DNA of 64,000 nt. It comes from Acidimicrobiaceae bacterium. GTDB taxonomy: Bacteria; Actinomycetota; Acidimicrobiia; Acidimicrobiales; RAAP-2. The stretch spans positions 1-64,000 of the forward strand of contig PMOE01000083.1 in assembly GCA_003161575.1 (NCBI GenBank), written 5' to 3'. Positions 42,984 to 51,438 of this stretch are shown here, piece after piece; the first letter of the stretch is position 1, and each line of letters opens with the position of its first letter. The notes beneath the pieces are model-generated. The model had not been told where the DNA came from. It made no database searches and saw only the letters and a list, made by a program, of their open reading frames with translations. The position numbers and the translations under genes were made by a program.

Positions 42984-43868
42984 GTGAGCGTTCTCTTCGC
43001 GCTGCTGGCCGCGCTCTCCAACGCCTCGACCTCGGTCTTCCAGCGCGTCGCCAACGTCTCGGCCCCAAAGAACCTGACCAGTTGGCGCCAGCACGCCCTC
43101 TATCTGCTCCGTCGACCCCTCTGGCTCATGGGCTTTGCTTGTCTCATCCTCACCTTCGTGTTCACCGCGATTGCTTTGTACTTCGGGCAGTTGGCGGTGG
43201 TCCAGCCGCTCTACGTGGCCGAACTGATCTTCACCCTGGCCCTCCGACGGTTCTGGTTGCGCGACGAGGTGCCCGCAAAGAGCTGGGCGGCTGCCGCAGT
43301 GCTCTCGGCGGGGTTGATCGGCTTTCTCGTCATCGCCCGTCCCCTCCCCGGTGATCGGGCCACGACCGCGGCTCAGTGGGCCGGGGTGCTAGCGGTCGGG
43401 GCCGTGATCCTCACCGTCTTGTTGGTCGGTGCGCGCCGTGGTCCGCCGCGGCGCCGGGCCGCCATGTACGGCGCGGCCGCCGGGCTCGTCTGGTCGATCG
43501 ACGCGGGCGTCGTCAAGGCAGCAACCAACGTGCTCCAGTCCGACGGATGGGGTGAGCTCTTCGAGCATTGGCCGGTGTACGTGTTGGTGGTCAGCGGCAT
43601 GCTCGGGACTCTGCTCGTGCAGGGCGCGCTCAAGGTGGGGCCGCTGCAGGCCTCCCAGCCGGCCATGCTGATCGTCGAACCCCTGGCCGGCATCATCGTC
43701 GGCGTGTCCCTCTTCGGCGAGCGACTGGCAAACAGCCCCGCGGCTATCACCGGCGAATGTCTTTCCCTTCTCGTGATGGCCCTCGGCGTGCTGCTGGTCT
43801 CCCAATGGGCGCCGCCGGCGATCGCCGAGCGGCCCCTGGCCTCAACGAAGACCCAAGAGACCCGGTAG
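42984..43868 (+). CDS. EamA/DMT-superfamily permease
   Basis: 294 residues from a GTG. About nine to ten helices in two repeated halves. The first opens SVLFALLAALSNASTSVFQRVAN, and the second GLVWSIDAGVVKAATNVL. LLVQGALKVGPLQASQPAMLIVEPLAGIIVGVSLFGE is the conserved end of the DMT second half. It is probably a metabolite exporter of unknown substrate. Its last 27 bp overlap the convergent phosphonatase-like gene. Confidence 0.85.
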   Translation: MSVLFALLAALSNASTSVFQRVANVSAPKNLTSWRQHALYLLRRPLWLMGFACLILTFVFTAIALYFGQLAVVQPLYVAELIFTLALRRFWLRDEVPAKSWAAAAVLSAGLIGFLVIARPLPGDRATTAAQWAGVLAVGAVILTVLLVGARRGPPRRRAAMYGAAAGLVWSIDAGVVKAATNVLQSDGWGELFEHWPVYVLVVSGMLGTLLVQGALKVGPLQASQPAMLIVEPLAGIIVGVSLFGERLANSPAAITGECLSLLVMALGVLLVSQWAPPAIAERPLASTKTQETR

Positions 43869-44552
43869 CTGAGCCACCGACTCGATGACATGAGTGGCTC
43901 CAGCGGCGATCAGGCGCGCCCGGTCGTCGGCGCCGCTCAGCACACCGGCCACCACCGAGGCGCCGGCCCGGCGGCCGCTCACCATGTCCGCAGCGGTATC
44001 CCCGGCTACGGCCACCGCTGCGACCGACTCGGCACCGAGGGCGAGCAAGGCGGTCAGGATCATGTCGGGGTACGGTCGCCCCCTCCCGGCGTCGACGGGG
44101 CTGAGGACGAGGTCGACCAGGTCGCCCCAGCCGAGCACCTCGATCAGCAGGTCCCGGGTGCGAGCCGAGAACCCGGTGGTCAGAGCCACTTTCACCCCGG
44201 CCGCTCGCAGGACCCCGATGCAATCGAGCGCACCGGGTATGGGTCGGACCGATCCACCCCGTACGGCTTGGTCGTAAGCCGCCTCGAAGGCGATGTTGGC
44301 GGCTAGGGCCCGGTCCTCTGCTCCGAAGAGCGTCCGGAACACTTCGATCTTCGATGTCCCCATGGTGTCGCGCACATGGGCGACCATCGAGGCCCGCTGT
44401 GCCTTCTGAGTCACCCCGAGCTCGTCGAGGGCGGCGTCGAAGGCCTGTTCGACCAAGCCGTCGTCGGCCACGGTGGTGCCGGCCATGTCAAGACAGGCCA
44501 GTTCGATGCCCGGCGCTTCTTCGTCCGGCGCGCGCATTTGAGGCGAGCTCAT
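43842..44552 (-). CDS. Phosphonatase-like HAD hydrolase (PhnX-related)
   Basis: 236 residues. HAD motif I IELACLDMAGTTVADDGLVEQAF (nucleophile Asp in LDMAGT), motif II VALTTGFSARTRD, motif IV VAVAGDTAADMVSGRRAG. The cap segment HVRDTMGTSKIEVFRTLFG contains a Lys where phosphonoacetaldehyde hydrolase has its Schiff-base lysine region, judged by eye. This subfamily (phosphonatase-like hydrolase, TIGR03351 type) occurs beside the FAD oxidoreductase found here upstream; the ATG overlaps that gene's stop (ATGA). Predicted role: cleaving a C-P bond in aminoethylphosphonate breakdown. Confidence 0.85.
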   Translation of the reverse strand: MSSPQMRAPDEEAPGIELACLDMAGTTVADDGLVEQAFDAALDELGVTQKAQRASMVAHVRDTMGTSKIEVFRTLFGAEDRALAANIAFEAAYDQAVRGGSVRPIPGALDCIGVLRAAGVKVALTTGFSARTRDLLIEVLGWGDLVDLVLSPVDAGRGRPYPDMILTALLALGAESVAAVAVAGDTAADMVSGRRAGASVVAGVLSGADDRARLIAAGATHVIESVAQLPGLLGLR

Positions 44553-45658
44553 TGGAATGTCTCCTCGGCGATTGCAGGCGAAAGGGTCATTCCCCGGCCG
44601 CCGGCGCCGGTCACCACCTCCACCCCCGCCGCAACCCAGTGGCGCAAGTAGATCGCGTCCCCCGCCGCCTCGGTCACTTGGCTGTAGACACCGGCCCAGC
44701 GCCGGACGATCGGCGGAATGGATCGGCCGAACAAGGTGGCGGCCACGTCGAGAAGATGCCGGTATGGGGCCTCGTCGACGTCGAAGGCGAAGGGCTCCTC
44801 GGTCGAGTGGGTGTCGCCGATGGTCAGCCCACCGTCATGCCGCTGGACTGCCAACAGTTGGGCCGCCCAGAGGGCGGCCACCGAGCTCTGCGGTCCGAGC
44901 GCCCGGCGGGCCGGCACGTCGAAGGCCGGGTAGTAACGCAGCGAGTCCCCGTCGGCGAGGGACGTGGTCAGCCGGCCCTCGAAGGGCTCGGTCTCGAGCA
45001 TCTCGAGGCGCACCCGGCGCACCGGGGCACCGCTGAGCGCCTCGGCCAGGATGCCGCCGTGGGCCGCTCCGGTGCAGAGCACCACCCGGTCGCCGCGGTG
45101 TCGCTCGCCGGTCGCGTCGGTCACCTCGTGGTCGGAGAACCCCACCATCTCGCGGCCGGGGAGCCACCGATAGCGGCCGCTCGCCAGGCAGGTGGCCCGC
45201 AGTGGGGCCAGGACCTCGCGAGGCTCGACAACTGCGTCGGTCGAACAGTGCAAGGCGGCGAGGTACTCGCCGGCCAGTGCCGGGTTGACCCGACGGGCCG
45301 CATCCGCGGTGAGAAGGGCGATCCCCCGAGCCTCGGCGTCATCTCGGGCGACCACCTGTTCGAGTACGGCCAGCTCGGCCGGTGTCCGTACCAAGGTCAA
45401 TGATCCGTTGGCCCGAAAGCCGATGTCGGGGTGACGGACGCCGATCTCGGCCCATTTCTCGCGGGCCCGCAGGGCCAATGCCAGCTCAGGGCCGCTCGCC
45501 CGACCACTTACCCAGATCAGTCCGAAGTTTCGGACCGAAGCGCCCCGTGGGCCGACCTCACGCTCGAGGTGGACGACGGTACATCCCCGAGAGACACCTT
45601 CGAGCGCGTGCATCGTTCCGAGCACTCCCCCACCGACGACCACCAATCGTTCCGCCAC
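44549..45658 (-). CDS. FAD-dependent oxidoreductase of phosphonate-cluster type
   Basis: 369 residues from a GTG. DAAO/glycine-oxidase fold: the N-terminal dinucleotide loop RLVVVGGGVLGTMHALEGVSRGCTVVHLERE, the mid-segment VVLCTGAAHGGILAEAL, and the C-terminal FAD loop VVTGAGGRGMTLSPAIAEE. The length and the start RNFGLIWVSGR after ERE match the TIGR03364-like family linked to phosphonatase-like genes. Related enzymes oxidise N-methylated or free aminoethylphosphonate to phosphonoacetaldehyde (recalled literature). Coupled to the HAD gene. A general sarcosine/glycine oxidase role is the alternative. Confidence 0.85.
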   Translation of the reverse strand: MAERLVVVGGGVLGTMHALEGVSRGCTVVHLEREVGPRGASVRNFGLIWVSGRASGPELALALRAREKWAEIGVRHPDIGFRANGSLTLVRTPAELAVLEQVVARDDAEARGIALLTADAARRVNPALAGEYLAALHCSTDAVVEPREVLAPLRATCLASGRYRWLPGREMVGFSDHEVTDATGERHRGDRVVLCTGAAHGGILAEALSGAPVRRVRLEMLETEPFEGRLTTSLADGDSLRYYPAFDVPARRALGPQSSVAALWAAQLLAVQRHDGGLTIGDTHSTEEPFAFDVDEAPYRHLLDVAATLFGRSIPPIVRRWAGVYSQVTEAAGDAIYLRHWVAAGVEVVTGAGGRGMTLSPAIAEETFQ

Positions 45659-45717
45659 ACCCGGATCTTCGCGTCATCGGGGGCGGCCGGCCAGAATTGC
45701 TACCGGGCCGATCGGCC

Positions 45718-46008
45718 CTAGACCTCGTCGACCTCGACGCCCTTCCAGAAGGCGACGTGGTCGATGATCTCTTTGGCCGCGTCCTTCGGATCGGGATAGA
45801 ACCAGGCGGCGTCGGCATTCCGGGCGCCGTCGACCACAACGTCGTAATAGCTGGCCGTCCCCTTCCACGAGCACACCGTGTGAGTGCCTGAGTCACCGAG
45901 CACGGAGCGGTTCACCGACTCAGCAGGAAAGTAGTGGTTCCCCTCCACCACGATCGTCTGGTCGCTCTCGGCGATGGTCGTACCTTTCCAGGTTGCTCGA
46001 ATGGTCAC
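45718..46008 (-). CDS. DUF427 protein
   Basis: 96 residues from the GTG at 46008; TACTCT ends 6 nt upstream (leaderless), so the longer open frame upstream is not used. The family sequence is evident: VTIRATWKGTTIAESDQTIVVEGNHYFP, TVCSWKGTASYYDVVVDGARNADAAWFYPDP and KEIIDHVAFWKGVEV. DUF427 proteins are small beta-rich proteins common in actinobacteria with no agreed function. Divergent from egtB. Confidence 0.9.
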   Translation of the reverse strand: MTIRATWKGTTIAESDQTIVVEGNHYFPAESVNRSVLGDSGTHTVCSWKGTASYYDVVVDGARNADAAWFYPDPKDAAKEIIDHVAFWKGVEVDEV

Positions 46009-46211
46009 GAGCCAAGAGTAGCGGCCCGTTGCGGTCGATCGTCCGGCCCATCGGGGGCCGGTTGACGCCGATGAGCCCCGCCCAGGAGCCCCCGCAGTCC
46101 CCAAGGACCGGTTGGGCGGCCGCCCAGCGGGGTCAAAGCGAAGTGGCGCTTTGCGGAGCGGCGCGCTGACTACATTGGCAGGGGAAGGTTTCGGGCTCGC
46201 TCGTGGGGGAA

Positions 46212-46252
46212 CCTGATCCTGGCAACCATTGCCTGATCCTGGCCAACCATTA
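46212..46252 (+). repeat. 20/21-bp tandem duplication in the egtB leader
   Basis: CCTGATCCTGGCAACCATTG is followed at once by CCTGATCCTGGCCAACCATT(A). The copies differ by one inserted C. The second copy ends 15 nt before the egtB ATG and abuts the GAGGGG ribosome-site region. TACATT (46171-46176) may be the -10, which would put both copies inside the leader RNA. Confidence 0.75.
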
Positions 46253-46267
46253 GAGGGGAAGCGAGCA

Positions 46268-47554
46268 ATGCTCAACTCCGACGAGGAGTCCGGGGGCGGG
46301 GAGCTCACCACCCGCTATGAGCGGGTGCGAGCGCTGACCGAGGAGCTAGCGGCACCCCTGTCCCCCGAGGACCAAATGGTCCAGTCGATGCCCGACGTGA
46401 GCCCGACCAAATGGCACCGGGGCCACACGTCGTGGTTCTTCGAGACGTTTCTCCTCCAGCCCGGCCTCGACCGGTACGAGCCGTTCCATCCCGCATTCGC
46501 CTACATCTTCAACTCGTACTACGAGACCGTCGGGGCGCGTCACCCCAGGGCCGAGCGCGGCATGATCTCACGTCCGGGCACCGCCGAGGTGGCCGACTAC
46601 CGACGTCATGTCGACGCCGCCATGGCTGAGCTTTTGAACAGTGGCCTCGGTCCCGAGGCTCTCGAACTTGTCGAGCTCGGGTGCAATCATGAAGAGCAGC
46701 ACCAAGAGCTGCTGCTGATGGACATCAAACACGTTCTCTCGCGCAACCCGCTGCGGCCGGCCTATTTGCGCTCACCGGGCCCAACCCCTTCCACCGCGCC
46801 CAAGACCAAGTGGATCGAACATCAGGGGGGACTCGTCGAGATCGGCTACGACGGCCAAGGTTTCGCCTTCGACAACGAGTCGCCCCGCCATCAGGTGCTG
46901 GTGACTCCCTACGCCTTGGCCGACCAGCCCGTCACGTGCGGTGACTGGCTTGCCTTCATGGAGGACGACGGCTACTCCCGGCCCGAGTTCTGGCTCTCCG
47001 ACGGCTGGGCCATGGTCCAACGTGACCGGTGGCAGGCGCCGCTGTACTGGACCCACAACGGAGAAGTGGCCGGCGGCGGCTCGGGCGGCCATCCTTCGGG
47101 CTGGCAGACCTTCACCCTTGGTGGGGAGCGACCGGTCGACCCGGCCGAGCCGGTCTGCCACGTGAGTTACTACGAAGCCGACGCCTTTGCCCACTGGACC
47201 GGTGACCGGCTGCCGACTGAATCAGAATGGGAGGCCCTGGCGGTCGATCATCTCGCCGAGGAGCACTCCTTGGACCTCTCTTCGCTGCACCCGCCGGTGA
47301 CCACGGGGAAGGGCGCGGGGTTCTTCGGTGGCGTCTGGGAATGGACCTCGAGCGCGTACTGTCCGTACCCCGGGTTCCGGGCCCCCTCGGGCGCAGTCGG
47401 TGAGTACAACGGCAAATTCATGGTCAATCAATACGTCTTGCGAGGCGGCTCTTGTGTGACCCCGCGCGGGCACGCGCGCTCTTCGTACCGCAACTTCTTC
47501 CCTGCCTCGGCCCGTTGGGCATTCAGCGGGGTACGGCTGGCCCGGGACCTCTGA
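46268..47554 (+). CDS. egtB: Ergothioneine sulfoxide synthase EgtB
   Basis: 428 residues from the ATG at 46268. The N-terminal DinB half carries the iron ligands: His in SPTKWHRGHTSWFFETFLL and the two His of LGCNHEEQHQELLLMDI. The C-terminal formylglycine-generating-enzyme-like half has CHVSYYEADAFAHWTGDRLPTESEWE, GGVWEWTSSAYCPYPGF, VLRGGSCVTPRGHARSSYRNFFP and ARWAFSGVRLARD. It joins a thiol donor to hercynine with O2. egtA and egtC are not in the window, so the donor (gamma-glutamylcysteine or cysteine) is undetermined. egtD follows after 2 bp. Confidence 0.95.
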   Translation: MLNSDEESGGGELTTRYERVRALTEELAAPLSPEDQMVQSMPDVSPTKWHRGHTSWFFETFLLQPGLDRYEPFHPAFAYIFNSYYETVGARHPRAERGMISRPGTAEVADYRRHVDAAMAELLNSGLGPEALELVELGCNHEEQHQELLLMDIKHVLSRNPLRPAYLRSPGPTPSTAPKTKWIEHQGGLVEIGYDGQGFAFDNESPRHQVLVTPYALADQPVTCGDWLAFMEDDGYSRPEFWLSDGWAMVQRDRWQAPLYWTHNGEVAGGGSGGHPSGWQTFTLGGERPVDPAEPVCHVSYYEADAFAHWTGDRLPTESEWEALAVDHLAEEHSLDLSSLHPPVTTGKGAGFFGGVWEWTSSAYCPYPGFRAPSGAVGEYNGKFMVNQYVLRGGSCVTPRGHARSSYRNFFPASARWAFSGVRLARDL

Positions 47555-47556
47555 GC

Positions 47557-48540
47557 ATGTCTGGCGCCGCGGGCCTCTCGGTCGATGTCCATCTCAGCGC
47601 AACCGACCTGCACCGTGCCCTCGAAGAGGACGTGCGGGTCGGGCTCACTTCGCGCCCGAAGAGCATCCCCCCGGTCTGGTTCTACGATGAAGAGGGCAGC
47701 CGGCTCTTCGAGGTGATCACCACACTCGATGAGTACTATCCCACCCGGGCCGAGCGCCGATTGCTGGAACTGCACTCCCCCGCGATCGCCGCGCTGGCCG
47801 GGGCCGACACCCTGGTCGAGTTGGGAGCCGGGGCGTGCGCCAAGACCCGCACACTGCTCGATGCCATGGGCGAAGACGGCCCTCTGCGGCGTTACCTCCC
47901 TTTCGACGTCAGCGACGACTTCTTGCGCTCGGCGGCAGCCGAGGTGTTGGAGGACTACGAAGGGCTAGAGGTCCACGCGGTCATCGGCGACTTCCACCGT
48001 CACTTGGACAGGATCCCCGTCGTCGGCATCCGGTTGGTTGCCTTCCTCGGCGGGACCATCGGCAACCTCACTCCCGACCAACGCCAGCGCTTCTTCTTCG
48101 ACCTCAACTGCTCGATGCTCGCCGGAGACCACCTCCTGATCGGCACCGACCTGGTCAAGGACACCCGGCGCATCATTGCCGCCTACGACGACGGCGCCGG
48201 GGTGACCGCCGAGTTCAACCGCAACATGCTGCGGGTCCTCAACGAGCAGTTGGACGCCGATTTTGTCCCCGAGTTGTTCGAGCATCTCGCCGTGTGGAAT
48301 GACGCCGAACAATGGATCGAGATGCGGCTCCGCTCGACGGCCGAACAGTCCATTCACATCAACGCACTGGACCTTGAGGTGCACTTCGAGGCCGGCGAAG
48401 AGATGCTCACCGAGATCAGCGCCAAGTTCACCCCCGAGCAGGTGGCTGATGAGTTGATCAAGGCCGACTTCGTGGTGGACGGACAGTGGGGAGCTGACGA
48501 AGGCGACTTCCTTCTCACCTTGGCCCATCCGTACTGCTGA
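47557..48540 (+). CDS. egtD: L-histidine N(alpha)-methyltransferase EgtD
   Basis: 327 residues from the ATG at 47557; a longer frame shadows egtB. Family motifs: LTSRPKSIPPVWFYDEEGSRLFEVITTLDEYYPTRAE, the SAM loop LVELGAGACAKTRTLLDAM, PFDVSDDFL, AFLGGTIGNLTPDQR, LLIGTDLVKD and AEFNRNMLRVLNEQLDADF. It trimethylates histidine to hercynine, the substrate of EgtB. Length matches (about 320). It ends 140 bp before the convergent MFS gene; I see nothing coding in that gap. Confidence 0.96.
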   Translation: MSGAAGLSVDVHLSATDLHRALEEDVRVGLTSRPKSIPPVWFYDEEGSRLFEVITTLDEYYPTRAERRLLELHSPAIAALAGADTLVELGAGACAKTRTLLDAMGEDGPLRRYLPFDVSDDFLRSAAAEVLEDYEGLEVHAVIGDFHRHLDRIPVVGIRLVAFLGGTIGNLTPDQRQRFFFDLNCSMLAGDHLLIGTDLVKDTRRIIAAYDDGAGVTAEFNRNMLRVLNEQLDADFVPELFEHLAVWNDAEQWIEMRLRSTAEQSIHINALDLEVHFEAGEEMLTEISAKFTPEQVADELIKADFVVDGQWGADEGDFLLTLAHPYC

Positions 48541-48680
48541 TCAGGCGATCGGCGTCACTCGTCGCGAGTTGGACGTCGCTCCGAGTGGGCTGGGCGCCGC
48601 ACCGCGGTGGACCGGCCGGCGCTACCCACTCACCCAGGTCGATCCCACTCACCTCGACCCAGGGACCGTCGAGCCAGTGG

Positions 48681-50168
48681 CTACTCACCCGCATTGTTGT
48701 GCGCTCCTCGCGCCGTCGCCCCAACGTTGCGGGTCAGTGCGGCCAAGGTCAGGGCGACGAGGGCGACGAGGGCGAGGAAGAGCGTGGTGATCGAGAAGGC
48801 GTGCCGGGCCGCGCTCGCTACGACGGCGTCGCCTCCGGCCAGGCCGAAGACCAAGCCGGTGCAGGCGAGCCCAAGGGCCGTGCCCATCCCCCGAGTCATG
48901 TTGAGTACCCCCGAAGCCACACCGGCCTGCTGGCGGGGCACGCTCCCCATGACCGACGCATTATTCGGGGCTGTGAAGAGCCCGAGGCCGGCTCCGACAA
49001 CGGCCAAGGCGAAGAGGAACAGCGGCCTCGGCAATTCGGGAACGGCAAGTACACACAGCGCCCCGGCGACCAGCGCCATACCCAAGACGGTGAGCGGGCG
49101 GGGCCCGACCCGGTCGGCCAACTTGCCGCTGAAGGGGGCAACGAGCCCGAGAGCCACCGGCATGACCATCAGCTCAACCCCCGACCAGCTCGAAGCCAAC
49201 CCGAGTCCGCGCTCGAAGAAGAATGGGACGGCAAAGAGGACACCGAACAACACGAGGTAGCTCAGCAGCCCGCTGGCGATCCCCATCGAAAAGCGGGCCC
49301 TTTTGAACAGCGAGAGATCGAGCATGGGTGAGACGGCGCGGCGTTCGCGCCGGACGAATCCGAAACCGAGCAGGACCGTCACCACGCCCAGACCGGCGAT
49401 CTGCGGCGATCCCCACCCGAGGCTGTTCCCGAACGACACCGCGCAGAGGAGGGCGACGACGGCCGGGAAGAAGAGCCCCAGTCCCCGCCAGTCGAACGGG
49501 GTTCGCTCTTGGAGCTGCCGGCTCCGCGGGATGCAAAGCCAACCGACTGCCGCACCCACGATACCGAAGGGGATGGTGACAAAAAAGATCAGCCGCCAGC
49601 CCCCGGCAATCAGCAAGAATCCCCCGACAGACGGGCCGAGGGCCAGGCCGACCGCCTGGGCCGCCCCCTGGATGCCTAGGGCCCGCCCAAGGCGCTCGGC
49701 GGGGACGGCAATCATGATGATGGCCAGGCTGTTGGCCTGGAGCATCGCCGCACCCACCGCCTGGATGGCGCGGAACCCAACCAAGGCGCCGAGCGTCGGG
49801 GCCAAGCCGCACAGCGTCGAGCCAACAATGAAGACCCCGAAGCCATACAGATACAGAAGCTTGCGGCCAACCATGTCCGCAAAGCGTCCAACCGCAGTGA
49901 CGGTCGCCACCAACACGATCAGGTAACTCAGACCAACCCAGGTGACCGCACCGAGGGACGCGTGGAAGGTCCGTTGCAACGTGGGAAGGGCAACGGTAAC
50001 GATGCTGGCGTCGAGTTGGCCCATGAAGGCCCCGATGCACACCGCGGCCACCGCCAGCCAATAGGCCCGCGGATGCTGCGCCACGCCGACCGGCCGACGT
50101 GGCTCGTTCAACCACCGCTGAGGGCGCGGGGCGGGCAAATCGTCGGCTGAGAGATCCACGAGCACCAT
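48681..50168 (-). CDS. MFS exporter (DHA2-like, 14 helices)
   Basis: 495 residues with a soluble lead of about 35. Motifs MGQLDASIVTVALPTLQRTFHAS (D1), GRFADMVGRKLLYLYG (A) and GPSVGGFLLIAGGWRLIFFVTIPFG (C). It is less similar to the two other MFS pumps here than they are to each other. Divergent from a LysR gene, 62 bp apart, so LysR is the likely regulator. Substrate unknown; probably drug or metabolite efflux. Confidence 0.9.
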   Translation of the reverse strand: MVLVDLSADDLPAPRPQRWLNEPRRPVGVAQHPRAYWLAVAAVCIGAFMGQLDASIVTVALPTLQRTFHASLGAVTWVGLSYLIVLVATVTAVGRFADMVGRKLLYLYGFGVFIVGSTLCGLAPTLGALVGFRAIQAVGAAMLQANSLAIIMIAVPAERLGRALGIQGAAQAVGLALGPSVGGFLLIAGGWRLIFFVTIPFGIVGAAVGWLCIPRSRQLQERTPFDWRGLGLFFPAVVALLCAVSFGNSLGWGSPQIAGLGVVTVLLGFGFVRRERRAVSPMLDLSLFKRARFSMGIASGLLSYLVLFGVLFAVPFFFERGLGLASSWSGVELMVMPVALGLVAPFSGKLADRVGPRPLTVLGMALVAGALCVLAVPELPRPLFLFALAVVGAGLGLFTAPNNASVMGSVPRQQAGVASGVLNMTRGMGTALGLACTGLVFGLAGGDAVVASAARHAFSITTLFLALVALVALTLAALTRNVGATARGAHNNAGE

Positions 50169-50217
50169 GGTGGGCTCCAGGGATCCCAGAGTCTAGGACA
50201 TAGTTACTCTATTTCCC

Positions 50218-50234
50218 ATAAGATATGCTTATGG
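50218..50234. promoter_or_regulatory. LysR-type box overlapping the lysR start codon
   Basis: CATAAG-ATATG-CTTATG is a perfect 17-bp inverted repeat and contains the LysR-type T-N11-A pattern (T at 50219, A at 50231). It covers the lysR -10 box TAAGAT (50219-50224), the predicted start of transcription and the ATG itself, which is an ideal place for autorepression while activating the divergent MFS gene. Confidence 0.65.
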
Positions 50235-51094
50235 ATCTTCGCCGCCTCAGCTACTTCCTCGCCGTGGCCGACCAGGGGAGTTTCACCGGAGCGGCCATGG
50301 CCCTCCACGTCTCCCAACCTGCGCTCTCGCTCGCTGTCAAAGAACTCGAGGCCGACCTCGGCGCCCGGCTCTTGCATCGTCCGGCCCGACCCATCACCCT
50401 CACCCCGGCCGGAGAGGCGCTCCTCGGGCCGGCTCGACAGGCTTTGCGGGATATCGACAGCGGTCGAGCGGCAGTGGCCGCCGTACTCGGACTCGAGGCC
50501 GGCTCACTCTCGTTGTGTTGTCTACCCACGCTGGCAGCAGACCCCCTCGCCGAGATGATCGGGCGGTTCCGCCAGGCCCACCCCGGCGTGCTCATCGATC
50601 TTGCCGCACCCGAGGACACGGCTGAGTTGCTCGAACTGGTCCGCAACGGACGCTGCGAGCTAGGGATCGCCGGCAACGAGCACCTCGATGACCTGGTCTG
50701 TCAGGTGGTGGCCACCCAGCGACTAGTGGCCATCCTGCCGCCCGGTAGCCCGGCCCTGCCGGTTCCTCTCTCGCTCGGACACTTGGCAGGGACGCCCCTC
50801 GTCACCACTCCGGTTGGAACCTCCAGCCGGGGACTCCTCGAGGACGGCTTCGCCCGGGCCGGCGTGACCCCGACGGTGGCCGTGGTGACCGCACAGCGTG
50901 ACGCTGTATTGCCCCTCGTGCTCGCCGGCGCCGGCGCCGCATTAGTGCCCGAACCCCTCGCTGTCGTAGCCCATCAATTGGGGGCCGTTGTCGGATGGCC
51001 CGATCCCCCGCTTATCCGAGAGGTGGGACTGCTGCACCGGCGTGGTCCCTTGGCCCCGGCCGCTCAGAGATTTCTGCAGTTGGCGGCCGCCTGA
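50231..51094 (+). CDS. LysR-family transcriptional regulator
   Basis: 287 residues from the ATG at 50231, chosen over the ATG two codons earlier because TAAGAT ends 6 nt before it. The N-terminal helix-turn-helix (about 1-60) reads MDLRRLSYFLAVADQGSFTGAAMALHVSQPALSLAVKELEADLGARLLHR. A type-2 periplasmic-binding-like effector domain (about 88-287) follows. It probably regulates itself and the divergent MFS exporter from the shared 62-bp region. Confidence 0.94.
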   Translation: MDLRRLSYFLAVADQGSFTGAAMALHVSQPALSLAVKELEADLGARLLHRPARPITLTPAGEALLGPARQALRDIDSGRAAVAAVLGLEAGSLSLCCLPTLAADPLAEMIGRFRQAHPGVLIDLAAPEDTAELLELVRNGRCELGIAGNEHLDDLVCQVVATQRLVAILPPGSPALPVPLSLGHLAGTPLVTTPVGTSSRGLLEDGFARAGVTPTVAVVTAQRDAVLPLVLAGAGAALVPEPLAVVAHQLGAVVGWPDPPLIREVGLLHRRGPLAPAAQRFLQLAAA

Positions 51095-51288
51095 GCGAGG
51101 CGCACGGGCGCCACGCGTCTGTGGGTCGGGGCCGGGTCGATACCGGCCAGGGTCACGACGAGGGCGACGTCGCCCTCACAGCCCACGATGAGGCGCTCGA
51201 CAGGGTCCTCGACATTCGCCGTGGCCAACCCCGAGCGTGCGCTGGCGGGCGAGGCGCTGCGACGCGGAACGATGACCGATGCGACCAC
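51064..51288 (-). CDS. Possible small protein antisense to the lysR end
   Basis: 74 residues from a GTG at 51288, overlapping the lysR tail by 31 bp in a convergent way. The frame has the GC-rich third positions of real genes, and the middle reads like a folded protein (GLATANVEDPVERLIVGCEGDVALVVTLAG). No ribosome site or -10 is well placed: AGGAGG occurs about 40 nt upstream of the GTG. No family recognised. The rest of 51095-51438 contains only this frame and the ABC promoter area (TAAGGT near 51380). Confidence 0.35.
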   Translation of the reverse strand: MVASVIVPRRSASPASARSGLATANVEDPVERLIVGCEGDVALVVTLAGIDPAPTHRRVAPVRLAQAAANCRNL

Positions 51289-51438
51289 GGCCGCCCACGA
51301 GGGCCCCCGGTCCGCCGTAAGAACCTCCTAAAGACCGGCTCCCGGCCCGAATTGCGACCTCAGACGATGCTTCTGAGTAGGTAAGGTCTGGTGGTTGCCA
51401 TGGGTCCTCTGACTCGGACAACGCGTCGGAGGAGTTCC

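Noticed and set aside
48515-48724. 69-codon minus-strand frame between egtD and the MFS gene
   Set aside because: It overlaps both neighbours, has no ribosome site or conserved-looking motif, and ends inside egtD.
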